Part shown: one piece after another, positions 1-5,992 of the stretch
How positions within the stretch are numbered: the stretch's first letter is position 1
How the letters are laid out: each line of letters begins with the position of its first letter
Origin: Methanobacteriota archaeon
GTDB lineage: Archaea; Hydrothermarchaeota; Hydrothermarchaeia; Hydrothermarchaeales; BMS3B
Direction of reading: 5' to 3'
Length of the DNA stretch: 5,998 nt
NCBI GenBank assembly: GCA_013152995.1
Contig: JAADFH010000025.1
Coordinates: 2,482-8,479, forward strand
Notes under the pieces: generated by a model
Told to the model about the DNA's origin: nothing
The model's database searches: none
Seen by the model: the letters and a program-made list of their open reading frames with translations, nothing else
Program-made: the position numbers and the translations under genes

Positions 1-830
1 AGGTGTGCCTGGACTTCTCTGCTGAGCTCGCCGACCTGAGCGTTGGTGCCGTTGGCACGCCGCCGAAGTACAGCACGGTAATAGTGCGCACAAAGCGCGG
101 GTTAGAGCTGCTCAGAGAGGCGGAGAGCAGCGGCTACGTGGAGGTGAAGCACATAAGCGAGGTTAAGCCCGGCACAAAGCTTGTGGAGAAGCTCACCAAG
201 GAGAAGCGGGACGAGAACCTGGAGGAGGCGGAGCACAGGGCGAAGGAGGGCTACCCGGCGAGGCACATACGCACCATGGGCGAGAGGAACCTCAGCGCCA
301 TCGTTGCCGAGGCTAAGGGCAGGAGGTTTGCAGACCTGGAGAGGCATGTGGTGGACGCTGGAATGTGCATTGCCTGCGGCACCTGCGCGGCGGTGGCGGA
401 GGAGGTGCTTGAAATGGTGGAGGAGCGTCCGCGGCTGAAGCAGGGTGCGGATGCGGAGGATGCAGTGCTGGAGAAGGCTTACTTAGCCTGCCCGCGCACC
501 TCCCTGCCTGTGATGGAGATGGCTGACAGGCTGTTCTCCGGCGAGGAGGTGAGGAGCGATTCGCTGGGGAAGTACATTGACGTGTTCGCCGTGAGAGCCA
601 CGGAGAAAGCCAAGCTGAGCCGCTGGCAGGATGGAGGTGCTGTAACGGCGCTGCTGCTGCACGCCCTTGCCTCCGGCGCGGTGGATGCTGCAATAACCGC
701 GAAGAGGGACGAGAGCTGGCAGCCCCTGGCAGTGGTGGCAAGCACAGAGGACGAGCTGCGGGAGACGGGAGGTACGCTGTACTGCTACGTAACCAACATG
801 CCGCTGCTCAAGGAGGTGGCTTCAAGATGA
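1..830 (+). CDS. FrhB-family (F420 dehydrogenase beta-like) protein, 5'-partial, domain order C - FeS - N
   Basis: The reading frame is open from the window edge (first full codon at 3), so the 5' end is missing; the GTG at 3 is most likely an internal valine. Numbering from that codon, residues 2 to about 110 resemble the C-terminal FrhB_FdhB domain, with [17 protein letters not shown] followed by the family's STVIVRT segment. Next comes an iron-sulfur region: C122, C125, C128, then a lone C163-Pro. Residues about 185-275 resemble the FrhB_FdhB N-terminal domain, with [15 protein letters not shown] at 208-222 and an ending that aligns with that domain's end. The family transfers electrons between FeS centres, FAD and usually F420 (FrhB, FdhB, FpoF). 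The stop overlaps porG by 4 nt, so the protein probably works with the pyruvate oxidoreductase in the cytoplasm; the F420 link is inference. A second complete FrhB C-domain is absent after the N-domain, and the FeS motif is reduced. Family assignment is strong; the exact acceptor is unknown. Confidence 0.85.
   Translation, partial: VCLDFSAELADLSVGAVGTPPKYSTVIVRTKRGLELLREAESSGYVEVKHISEVKPGTKLVEKLTKEKRDENLEEAEHRAKEGYPARHIRTMGERNLSAIVAEAKGRRFADLERHVVDAGMCIACGTCAAVAEEVLEMVEERPRLKQGADAEDAVLEKAYLACPRTSLPVMEMADRLFSGEEVRSDSLGKYIDVFAVRATEKAKLSRWQDGGAVTALLLHALASGAVDAAITAKRDESWQPLAVVASTEDELRETGGTLYCYVTNMPLLKEVASR
811..818 (+). promoter_or_regulatory. Ribosome binding site of porG
   Basis: AGGAGGTG is a full-length match to the archaeal anti-Shine-Dalgarno sequence. 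It lies 8 nt before the ATG at 827, inside the end of the FrhB-like gene. It fixes the porG start and implies translational coupling with that gene. Confidence 0.8.
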
Positions 831-1366
831 AGGAGATACGCTTCCACGGTCGCGGAGGTCAGGGTGCGGTTACCGCAGCCGACCTGCTGGCGATGGCAGC
901 CTTCTTTGATGGCAAGTACTCGCAGGCTTTTCCGAGCTTTGGAACGGAGCGCAGGGGTGCACCTGTTACAGCCTTCGCCAGGATAAGTGACCGCTTCATT
1001 CGCCTGAGAAGTCAGATTTATGAGCCTGACTACATAGTTGTGCAGGATCCGTCGCTGCTTGAGGTTATAGATGTTGCTGCCGGGCTTAAAAGCACGGGCA
1101 AGGCGCTGATAAACACCGAGAAGAGCGAGATAAAGCTCAACACCGAGGCGGAGGTGCACACGATAAACGCCACCAGAATAGCCCTGGATGTGCTGGGCGT
1201 GCCCATAGTGAACACCGCCATGATTGGAGCTTTTGCTGCCCTCACCGGGGAGGTCAGCCTGGAGTCGGTTATAAAGGCTGTGCGCAGGCGCTTCCCCGAG
1301 AAGCTGGCGGAACGAAACGTGCGTGCGGTTGAGGTGGCGTATGAGGAGATGGAGGCGAAACTATGA
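827..1366 (+). CDS. porG: Pyruvate:ferredoxin oxidoreductase, gamma subunit
   Basis: This 179-aa protein is the gamma subunit of a four-subunit archaeal 2-oxoacid:ferredoxin oxidoreductase. The complex converts pyruvate and CoA to acetyl-CoA and CO2 while reducing ferredoxin. The diagnostic N-terminal motif [12 protein letters not shown] is at residues 7-18, and [12 protein letters not shown] is at 36-47; both are hallmarks of the gamma domain, which is fused into a single chain in bacterial PFOR. The length is normal for PorG (about 175-185 aa). The start is fixed by the ATGA overlap with the preceding gene and a strong ribosome binding site 8 nt upstream. The stop overlaps the start of porD by 4 nt. 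The subunit family alone would also fit 2-ketoisovalerate or 2-oxoglutarate enzymes; the pyruvate call rests on the neighbouring alpha and beta subunits. Confidence 0.95.
   Translation: MKEIRFHGRGGQGAVTAADLLAMAAFFDGKYSQAFPSFGTERRGAPVTAFARISDRFIRLRSQIYEPDYIVVQDPSLLEVIDVAAGLKSTGKALINTEKSEIKLNTEAEVHTINATRIALDVLGVPIVNTAMIGAFAALTGEVSLESVIKAVRRRFPEKLAERNVRAVEVAYEEMEAKL
1351..1355 (+). promoter_or_regulatory. Ribosome binding site of porD
   Basis: GGAGG lies 7 nt before the ATG at 1363, within the last codons of porG. It supports the overlapping ATGA start and coupled translation. Confidence 0.7.
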
Positions 1367-1626
1367 AGGTTGATATTGCAGCCTGCATCACCGAGCCTGG
1401 AAGCTCGGAGCGCAACAAGACTGGCGGATGGAGGGTTTTCAAGCCCGTGGTTCACCAGGAGCGCTGCATAGACTGCGGGAGCTGCTGGATATTCTGTCCT
1501 GAGGCATGCATCTCCAGGAATGAGGCAGGGGAGTACGTGGTTGACCTGGACTTCTGCAAGGGCTGCGGAATATGTGCAAATGAGTGCCCCACAGAGGCAA
1601 TAGAAATGGTGCTGGAGGAGAAGTGA
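1363..1626 (+). CDS. porD: Pyruvate:ferredoxin oxidoreductase, delta subunit (2x[4Fe-4S] ferredoxin type)
   Basis: This 87-aa polyferredoxin-type subunit relays electrons from the thiamine diphosphate/FeS site of the beta subunit to external ferredoxin. Two complete CxxCxxCxxxCP motifs are visible: C35, C38, C41, C45 and C65, C68, C71, C75, each enough for one [4Fe-4S] cluster. The N-terminal stretch around residues 13-28 (GSS, NKTGGWR, then KP) is typical of PorD and separates it from free two-cluster ferredoxins. Length is normal for the family (about 85-105 aa). It begins in an ATGA overlap with porG and ends in a TGATG junction with porA, so it is translated in series with its partners. 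An additional Cys at 49 and another at 8 are outside the cluster motifs. Confidence 0.95.
   Translation: MKVDIAACITEPGSSERNKTGGWRVFKPVVHQERCIDCGSCWIFCPEACISRNEAGEYVVDLDFCKGCGICANECPTEAIEMVLEEK
1614..1618 (+). promoter_or_regulatory. Ribosome binding site of porA
   Basis: GGAGG sits 7 nt before the ATG at 1626, inside the last codons of porD. It favours the start at 1626 over the in-frame upstream codon at 1584, which lies deep inside porD. Confidence 0.75.
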
Positions 1627-2795
1627 TGCCCCACAGGGATGTTATGCACGGTTCAAGGGCGGTTGCAGAGGCTGTGAAGCTCTGCGACGTTAAGGTTATT
1701 GCAGCCTACCCGATTACGCCCCAGACGCACATAGTTGAGGACATCGCCGAGATGCTGGCGAACGGGGAGTTTGATGCAGAGTACATAATGGTGGAGAGCG
1801 AGCACTCTGCAATGAGCGCATGCATAGGTGCGAGTGCCACGGGGGCGAGAACCTTCACCGCCACCGCCTCGCAGGGGCTTGCGCTGATGCATGAGGTGCT
1901 GTGGATAGCCTCGGGAATGCGCCTGCCCATAGTTATGGTGAATGCAAACCGCGCCCTGAGCGCACCCATAAATATCTGGAACGACCAGAGTGATTCCATC
2001 GCCGAGAGGGATTCCGGCTGGGTGCAGCTCTACGTTGAGACCTGTCAGGAGGCGCTGGACAGCGTTATTCAGGCTTACCGCATCGCCGAGCACCAGGATG
2101 TGCTCCTGCCGGTGATGGTGTGCATGGACGGCTTCGTGCTCACCCACACCGTTGAGCCTGTGGAGGTGCCTGATAAGGAGCAGGTGAGGCGCTACCTGCC
2201 AGAGCTCAGGCTGCCGCATGCGCTTGACCCCGAGCACCCGGTCACCATGGGCTCCCTGGGTGACCCCAACTACTACATGGAGTGCAGGAAGCAGCAGGAG
2301 ATTGCGATGGAGCATGCGCTCAGGGTTGCGGAGGAGGCGGATGAGGAGTTCCGCAGGGTGTTTGGCAGGGGCTACGGGATACTTGAGGAGTACAACATGC
2401 AGGATGCGGAGGTGGTGCTTGTTACAATGGGCTCGGTTGCGGGCACGATAAAGGAGACCATAGACATGCTCGGCAGCGATGTGGGCTTGCTGAGGCTGCG
2501 CATGTTCCGCCCCTTCCCGAAGGAGGCTGTGAGGAGGGCGCTGAGGAATGCAAAGGTGGTGAATGTGATTGAGAAGGATGTCTCCATGGGCTTCGGCGAG
2601 GGTGCGCTGATGACCGAGCTCAAGAGTGTGCTCTACGGCTCTGATATACGCATACTCGGCACCGTTGCGGGGCTGGGTGGCAGGGACATAACCACCGAGC
2701 ACGTGCGCCAAGCGATTGAGCGTGCGGAGCGTGCGCTGCGCGGTGAGAGGGTTGAGGAAGTTGCGTGGGCTGGTTTGAAGGAGGAAGCGCTGTGA
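1626..2795 (+). CDS. porA: Pyruvate:ferredoxin oxidoreductase, alpha subunit
   Basis: This is the 389-aa alpha subunit, which shares the active site with PorB and binds pyruvate and the pyrimidine half of thiamine diphosphate. The signature YPITPQT is at residues 28-34; its Thr31 corresponds to the pyruvate-binding threonine of [12 protein letters not shown] follows at 56-63, with Glu59 the likely cofactor-activating acid. RDSGW (128-132) and the following QEALD, LLPVMV and GFVLTH segments are typical of pyruvate-type alpha subunits rather than oxoglutarate (KorA) ones. The C-terminal part, from the [12 protein letters not shown] segment on, is the transketolase-C-like domain. Length matches the family (about 380-400 aa). 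The start at 1626 shares one base with the porD stop and has a ribosome binding site 7 nt upstream; Met7 is a possible alternative. The stop overlaps the GTG of porB by 4 nt. Specificity for pyruvate is inferred from motifs, not proven. Confidence 0.95.
   Translation: MPHRDVMHGSRAVAEAVKLCDVKVIAAYPITPQTHIVEDIAEMLANGEFDAEYIMVESEHSAMSACIGASATGARTFTATASQGLALMHEVLWIASGMRLPIVMVNANRALSAPINIWNDQSDSIAERDSGWVQLYVETCQEALDSVIQAYRIAEHQDVLLPVMVCMDGFVLTHTVEPVEVPDKEQVRRYLPELRLPHALDPEHPVTMGSLGDPNYYMECRKQQEIAMEHALRVAEEADEEFRRVFGRGYGILEEYNMQDAEVVLVTMGSVAGTIKETIDMLGSDVGLLRLRMFRPFPKEAVRRALRNAKVVNVIEKDVSMGFGEGALMTELKSVLYGSDIRILGTVAGLGGRDITTEHVRQAIERAERALRGERVEEVAWAGLKEEAL
2780..2784 (+). promoter_or_regulatory. 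Ribosome binding site of porB
   Basis: GGAGG lies 7 nt before a GTG at 2792 that overlaps the porA stop (GTGA). The spacing equals that of the porD and porA sites, which supports 2792 rather than the in-frame ATG at 2765 or a GTG at 2887. Confidence 0.7.
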
Positions 2796-3763
2796 AGGTT
2801 GCTGCTGATATACCGAGCTATGTGAGGTGCCGCCATGTGTGCGGCGCAAGCTTGGCTGCGAGCAGGTGCTTCAAGTTCAGGCGGCTTGTGAAGGAGGTGA
2901 GCGATGAGGAGCTCTTTGCCCCTGGACACAGAGGCTGCGCTGGCTGCGGGTGCACCGTCGCCATGAGGCTGGCTCTCAAGGCAGCCGGCAGGAATGTCAT
3001 AGTCACCCACGCCACGGGCTGCATGGAGGTGATAAGCTCACCCTACCCCGAGACTGCCTGGCGCGTGCCCTGGATTCATGTAGCCTTTGAGAACTCCGCA
3101 GCGGTGGCGAGCGGTGTGGAGGCTGCACTCAGGGCGCTGGGCAGGAAGGATGTCAAGGTAATAGCCTTCGGTGGCGACGGAGGCACGGTGGACATAGGCT
3201 TCCAGGCGCTGAGCGGTGCTCTTGAGCGCGGGCATGACTTTGTGTACATCTGCTACGACAATGAAGCCTACATGAACACCGGCATACAGCGCTCTGGAGC
3301 AACCCCCTACGGCGCAGCAACCACCACCTCACCTGCAGGGAAGAGAAGCTTTGGAAACAAAACCTTCAAGAAGGACATGCCGCGCATAGCCGCAGCCCAC
3401 GGCATACCCTACGTTGCCACCGCCAGCGTTGCCTTCCCGCTGGACTACATGGAGAAGGTGCGGAAGGCGCTGAGCATTGAGGGTCCAGCTTACGTGCATG
3501 TGCATGCCTCCTGCACTCCCGGCTGGGGCATAGCCAGCGAGAAGAGCATTGAGGTGGCTCGCCTGGCGGTGGACAGCGGGATGTGGATACTCTACGAGAT
3601 TGAGCATGGCAAGGCGAGGGTTACCTACAAGCCCACGGTGAAGCGCCCTGTTGCAGAGTACCTGCGCATGCAGAAGCGCTTCAGGCATCTCACAGACGAG
3701 CACATCGCAGTGCTGCAGCGCTACGTGGATGAGCGCTGGGAAGAGGTGTTTGGTGGTGATTAA
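2792..3763 (+). CDS. porB: Pyruvate:ferredoxin oxidoreductase, beta subunit (thiamine diphosphate and [4Fe-4S])
   Basis: This 323-aa subunit holds the thiamine diphosphate and the proximal [4Fe-4S] cluster. Visible features are GHRGCAGCG with C49 and C52, then C77 in TGCMEV, and C241 in CTPGW; these four Cys are the expected cluster ligands. The cofactor/metal motif runs from GDGGT (128-132) to [14 protein letters not shown] (156-169). The [18 protein letters not shown] stretch (84-101) is characteristic of pyruvate-type PorB. The GTG start overlaps the porA stop and has a good ribosome binding site. This start gives an N-terminal extension of about 30 residues with three more cysteines (C13, C17, C26), longer than in the PorB proteins I know, which usually begin shortly before the APGH motif. 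If the extension is not translated, a GTG at 2887 is the next candidate, but it has no obvious ribosome binding site. Confidence 0.95.
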   Translation: MKVAADIPSYVRCRHVCGASLAASRCFKFRRLVKEVSDEELFAPGHRGCAGCGCTVAMRLALKAAGRNVIVTHATGCMEVISSPYPETAWRVPWIHVAFENSAAVASGVEAALRALGRKDVKVIAFGGDGGTVDIGFQALSGALERGHDFVYICYDNEAYMNTGIQRSGATPYGAATTTSPAGKRSFGNKTFKKDMPRIAAAHGIPYVATASVAFPLDYMEKVRKALSIEGPAYVHVHASCTPGWGIASEKSIEVARLAVDSGMWILYEIEHGKARVTYKPTVKRPVAEYLRMQKRFRHLTDEHIAVLQRYVDERWEEVFGGD

Positions 3764-3772
3764 GAGGTTGAG

Positions 3773-4330
3773 ATGGGTGCGTCGCCTGAGCGTGAGAGGG
3801 AGTACGAGAGCCTGAGAGCGGAGATAAACCAGAATTCGCAGATAACTTCAACGGTGTTCATAGCCAGCATCACCGTTACCGCCTCGCTTCTCGGCTACGG
3901 GCTGAACGCAGGGAGCGGGCTGGTGCTCCTCAGCCCGCTGGCTATACTCATACCCTCCATCTTCTTCATAACCTCGCAGCTTGAGTCAACCACCAGGATT
4001 GCAGCATACATAGCGGTCTTCCTGGAGGAGGGGAAGGGCTGGGAGAGCAGGTGGTTTGAGCTCAGGCGCAGGGGAATGCTGCCGCGGAGGCGCACCTACA
4101 CCATCTCGCTTGCGGCGCTGTATGCGGGTGCGGGTTTGCTCTGCGTGCTGCTGGCGTTCATGTACTGGGAGTACGGGCTGCTGCTGTTTGCGCTCGCCGC
4201 TCTGCCACCGCTTCTGCTTCTGTATCTGGGACTGCGGGCGATGCTTGAGTCCTTCAGTATGGAGATGTGCAGAGCCTACATGCGTGCCTGGGAGAGTCTG
4301 AGGAGCCATGAGCGCAAAGAGGGTGCTTGA
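3773..4330 (+). CDS. Uncharacterised four-helix membrane protein
   Basis: I do not recognise a characterised function for this 185-aa protein. It has a charged N-terminal segment (residues 1-23, Glu/Arg rich) and two closely spaced hydrophobic segments at about 24-44 and 48-68. A conserved-looking hydrophilic loop follows (QLESTTRIAAYIAVFLEEG, then WESRWFELRRRG), and then two more hydrophobic segments at about 109-131 and 134-157. The pattern fits a small integral membrane protein with both ends and the central loop on the same side, probably cytoplasmic. Similar short proteins occur as hypothetical membrane proteins in many prokaryotes; this is a recollection, not a search result. It starts 9 nt after the porB stop, with GAGGT (3764-3768) just upstream, so it is probably co-transcribed with the por genes. 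Its end overlaps the next gene by 23 nt. Base use looks like that of its neighbours. Confidence 0.85.
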   Translation: MGASPEREREYESLRAEINQNSQITSTVFIASITVTASLLGYGLNAGSGLVLLSPLAILIPSIFFITSQLESTTRIAAYIAVFLEEGKGWESRWFELRRRGMLPRRRTYTISLAALYAGAGLLCVLLAFMYWEYGLLLFALAALPPLLLLYLGLRAMLESFSMEMCRAYMRAWESLRSHERKEGA

Positions 4331-4553
4331 TGAGTACAGGTGGCATCCGCAGAAGAGGCTGGAGGAGCTGGAGGTGGTCTATATCCACCGCACCCCTGAG
4401 GGCGAGTTTGCGGTGATCAGCGGGGCTGAGATAGAGGGGCTTGAGAGGGGTTTCTTTGTTGTGCGGCGCTCTGGCAGGCGGGTGCGGATACCCTACCACA
4501 GGATAGTGGAGATCAGGCACGGCAGCAGGGTGCTCTACAGGAAGCGTGCCTAA
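4308..4553 (+). CDS. UPF0248 family protein (MJ1316 domain, DUF504)
   Basis: This 81-aa protein matches the small archaeal UPF0248/MJ1316 family. Visible family marks are RVLDEYRWHP at residues 5-14, EVVYIHR at 22-28, a GFFV strand at 48-51 and IPYHRIVEIR at 61-70. The domain is predicted to recognise RNA ends, particularly cyclic phosphate ends, and in other proteins it occurs with RNA ligase or phosphodiesterase domains; no direct biochemical role is certain. Length is normal for the stand-alone form (about 75-90 aa). The ATG start lies 23 nt inside the preceding membrane-protein gene, with GGAG at 4302-4305 close upstream, so translation is probably coupled. Its TAA stop is immediately followed by a T5 tract and a TATA-like box, so it is likely the last gene of the por transcript. 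The link to pyruvate metabolism is positional only. Confidence 0.9.
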   Translation: MSAKRVLDEYRWHPQKRLEELEVVYIHRTPEGEFAVISGAEIEGLERGFFVVRRSGRRVRIPYHRIVEIRHGSRVLYRKRA

Positions 4554-4561
4554 GTTTTTAT
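4552..4561 (+). promoter_or_regulatory. Archaeal TATA-box promoter, probably for a leaderless transcript
   Basis: AAGTTTTTAT is an AT-rich patch in a GC-rich, gene-packed region and resembles an archaeal box A. Its centre is about 26-28 nt before the ATG at 4585, the distance expected between a TATA box and the transcription start. Transcription would therefore begin at or just before that ATG. No strong ribosome binding site precedes the ATG, which agrees with a leaderless mRNA. Confidence 0.5.
4555..4559 (+). terminator. Possible oligo-T transcription end of the por operon
   Basis: TTTTT begins one base after the TAA stop of the UPF0248 gene. Archaeal RNA polymerase can terminate at non-template-strand T tracts without a hairpin. 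The tract is short and also forms part of the putative TATA box, so this is tentative. Confidence 0.25.
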
Positions 4562-4584
4562 GCTCATGGAGCGTAGCACAGGTT

Positions 4585-5802
4585 ATGGATGGTGACGAGG
4601 CTCTTATTCACATCTTCTACTTTCTCAGCGAGGATGAGGCTGAGGTTGCCAGGTGCTGGAAGCGCATTCAGCAGGAGGTGAAGGGGCAGGAGACGGAGAT
4701 GCTGCAGGAGCACAAGGGGGTGATGCTGGTCAAGGCTGTCAGGGCGGAGGGGGTGGAGGTGTACCTGTACCTGCGCAAGCGAACGGTGGCGCTCAGGTTG
4801 GTGCTGCACTCGCCGGAGGAGCACGTGCACCTGCTGGGCAGAATCAGGGAGGCTGCGTCTTCTGAGTTCTCGCTCATGCTGGGGGAGACTATAATCTTCC
4901 TCTCCCAGGAGAGGGAGAAGGTGGAGAAGCTGTACGGGGGCATTGCCTGGCGCAGGAGTGAGCTCCCGCTGGGTGAGCTGTACTTCCTGGAGGCGCAGAA
5001 TGACAGGAAGAGCTATCTCATGCTTTCTCCACTGCCGGGGCAGGAGTTCTTCATGCGGTTCATCTACGCCGACCTGCTGGACAGGAAGATAGAGCGGGAG
5101 GCGGGGCTGTTCATGGACATGCTGGAGAGTGTGAGGGATAAGCGCAGGAAGTGCGAGAGGCATTCTTCAAGGCTGCTTGATGCCAGGGGTGAGACGCTGG
5201 AGGATTTTGAGAGGCTGGTGAAGGAGCTGTGCACCACCTACATTGAGCTTGCCAGGTATCTGGAGTGGGTGAACTCCAGGGTGAGCATGCTTAAGGAGGA
5301 CCTGCACGAGTTCAGCGGGGAGGTGCGCTGGCTGGTGTCGGGGGAGGATGAGGTGTTTTCGGAGAGGATTGAGAAGCACAGGTATGCGCTTGAGACCCTG
5401 CTGTATGAGCGTGAGAACTTCATACTGGCGCATCAGAAGGTGAAGAACGCGCTGGATGTGGTGGGTATGCGCATAGAGATTGAGCGCGGCAGGGAGACGG
5501 TGGAGCTGCAGCAGGAGAGTATTTCTCTGCAGGTGGCGGCGGGCTTTATTGAGTTCATAGTGGTTTTCTACTATACTCTGAATTCCTGGAAGATTCTGGG
5601 GAAGGAGGCGTTCGCAGCTCTTCCAGCCTGGCTGGTGCTGCTGGTGATGACAGCTTTTTCGTCGTCGGTGGTGCTGTTCACCCACGCCGTGGCTGTTGCA
5701 AGAAGGAGGGGCAGGAAGTTCACCTATGGTATGGTGGCGTCGCTGGTGCTCATAGTAGTGGTGGCGCTGGTGATGCTGCTGGTGACTATCAGAAGCTCTT
5801 GA
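4585..5802 (+). CDS. Uncharacterised protein with coiled-coil-rich soluble part and three C-terminal membrane helices
   Basis: I do not recognise a characterised family for this 405-aa protein. Residues 1-165 alternate short hydrophobic strands and charged stretches, as in an alpha/beta soluble domain. Residues about 165-310 are highly charged and helical in character, with Glu/Arg/Lys-rich segments around 165-200 and 265-310 likely to form helical bundles or coiled coils. Three hydrophobic segments follow: about 315-333 (GFIEFIVVFYYTL), 346-370 (PAWLVLLVMTAF) and 381-402. A basic loop, RRRGRK, lies near 373-378, which by the positive-inside rule puts that loop in the cytoplasm. The ATG at 4585 was chosen because it sits about 26 nt after a TATA-like box. 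An in-frame GTG at 4546 would add 13 residues and overlap the previous gene, but it has only a weak ribosome binding site. The C-terminus overlaps the convergent ferritin-like gene by 14 bp. A membrane-anchored sensor or scaffold is possible but not shown. Confidence 0.85.
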   Translation: MDGDEALIHIFYFLSEDEAEVARCWKRIQQEVKGQETEMLQEHKGVMLVKAVRAEGVEVYLYLRKRTVALRLVLHSPEEHVHLLGRIREAASSEFSLMLGETIIFLSQEREKVEKLYGGIAWRRSELPLGELYFLEAQNDRKSYLMLSPLPGQEFFMRFIYADLLDRKIEREAGLFMDMLESVRDKRRKCERHSSRLLDARGETLEDFERLVKELCTTYIELARYLEWVNSRVSMLKEDLHEFSGEVRWLVSGEDEVFSERIEKHRYALETLLYERENFILAHQKVKNALDVVGMRIEIERGRETVELQQESISLQVAAGFIEFIVVFYYTLNSWKILGKEAFAALPAWLVLLVMTAFSSSVVLFTHAVAVARRRGRKFTYGMVASLVLIVVVALVMLLVTIRSS

Positions 5803-5989
5803 GGAACTTCAGGGTTTTGAGCCTTTCTCTGAGGAGCTGCTCGTGCCTTTCTTCATCTTTTATGAGCTGCTCAAAGAATATCCTGGTCTCGGGGTCGGTT
5901 GCCTTTTCAATGGCTTTCCTGTACCTCTCCTGAGCACCTTTCTCGCTTTCTATTGCCTCCTCCAGAACACGTATGAGCTCGTCGCTCAC
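5789..5989 (-). CDS. Small two-helix ferritin-like / rubrerythrin-family protein
   Basis: This 66-aa protein looks like half of a ferritin-like four-helix bundle. Helix 1 (about residues 3-30) carries AIESEKGAQERY at 12-23, with Glu16 and Tyr23. Helix 2 (about 33-58) carries FFEQLIKDEERHEQLL at 38-53, with the ExxH pair Glu46 and His49. These match the carboxylate and histidine ligands of a di-iron site. A monomer supplies only one half-site, so dimerisation would be needed. The family includes rubrerythrins, which reduce peroxide, and encapsulated ferritins, which oxidise and mineralise iron; no rubredoxin domain is present. The GTG start at 5989 is preceded by GGTGGT, a plausible ribosome binding site. 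The frame has no stop before the window edge, so a start further upstream cannot be excluded. The stop lies inside the end of the convergent membrane-protein gene. A role in oxidative or iron stress is inferred from the family. Confidence 0.8.
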   Translation of the reverse strand: MSDELIRVLEEAIESEKGAQERYRKAIEKATDPETRIFFEQLIKDEERHEQLLRERLKTLKFLKSF

Positions 5990-5992
5990 GTT

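Noticed and set aside
3..5. GTG at position 3 as a true gene start for the FrhB-like protein
   Set aside because: The translation begins in the middle of a conserved FrhB C-domain motif, so the gene must begin before the window.
1584..1625. Upstream start for porA at 1584
   Set aside because: It lies inside the second FeS motif region of porD and adds 14 residues not seen in PorA; the ATG at 1626 has a well-spaced ribosome binding site.
2765..2791. ATG start for porB at 2765
   Set aside because: It would overlap porA by 31 nt and has no good ribosome binding site, whereas GTG 2792 follows the same overlap pattern as the other por genes.
1653..2849. Long minus-strand open frame (398 codons) opposite porA
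   Set aside because: Its translation is rich in His, Leu, Arg and Pro with no recognisable domain, as expected from the complement of a GC-rich gene. porA on the other strand matches its family over its whole length.
4653..4865. Gly/Ala/Gln-rich collagen-like 70-codon frame on the plus strand
   Set aside because: It is an out-of-frame reading of Glu/Val/Leu codons (GAG, GTG, CTG) inside the 405-aa protein; the low complexity follows from that base pattern.
5789..5818. C-terminal LKFLKSF of the ferritin-like protein as an encapsulin cargo peptide
   Set aside because: Cargo peptides I know are Gly/Leu/Lys-rich in a different pattern and follow a flexible linker; here the residues directly continue helix 2, and no shell gene is visible.
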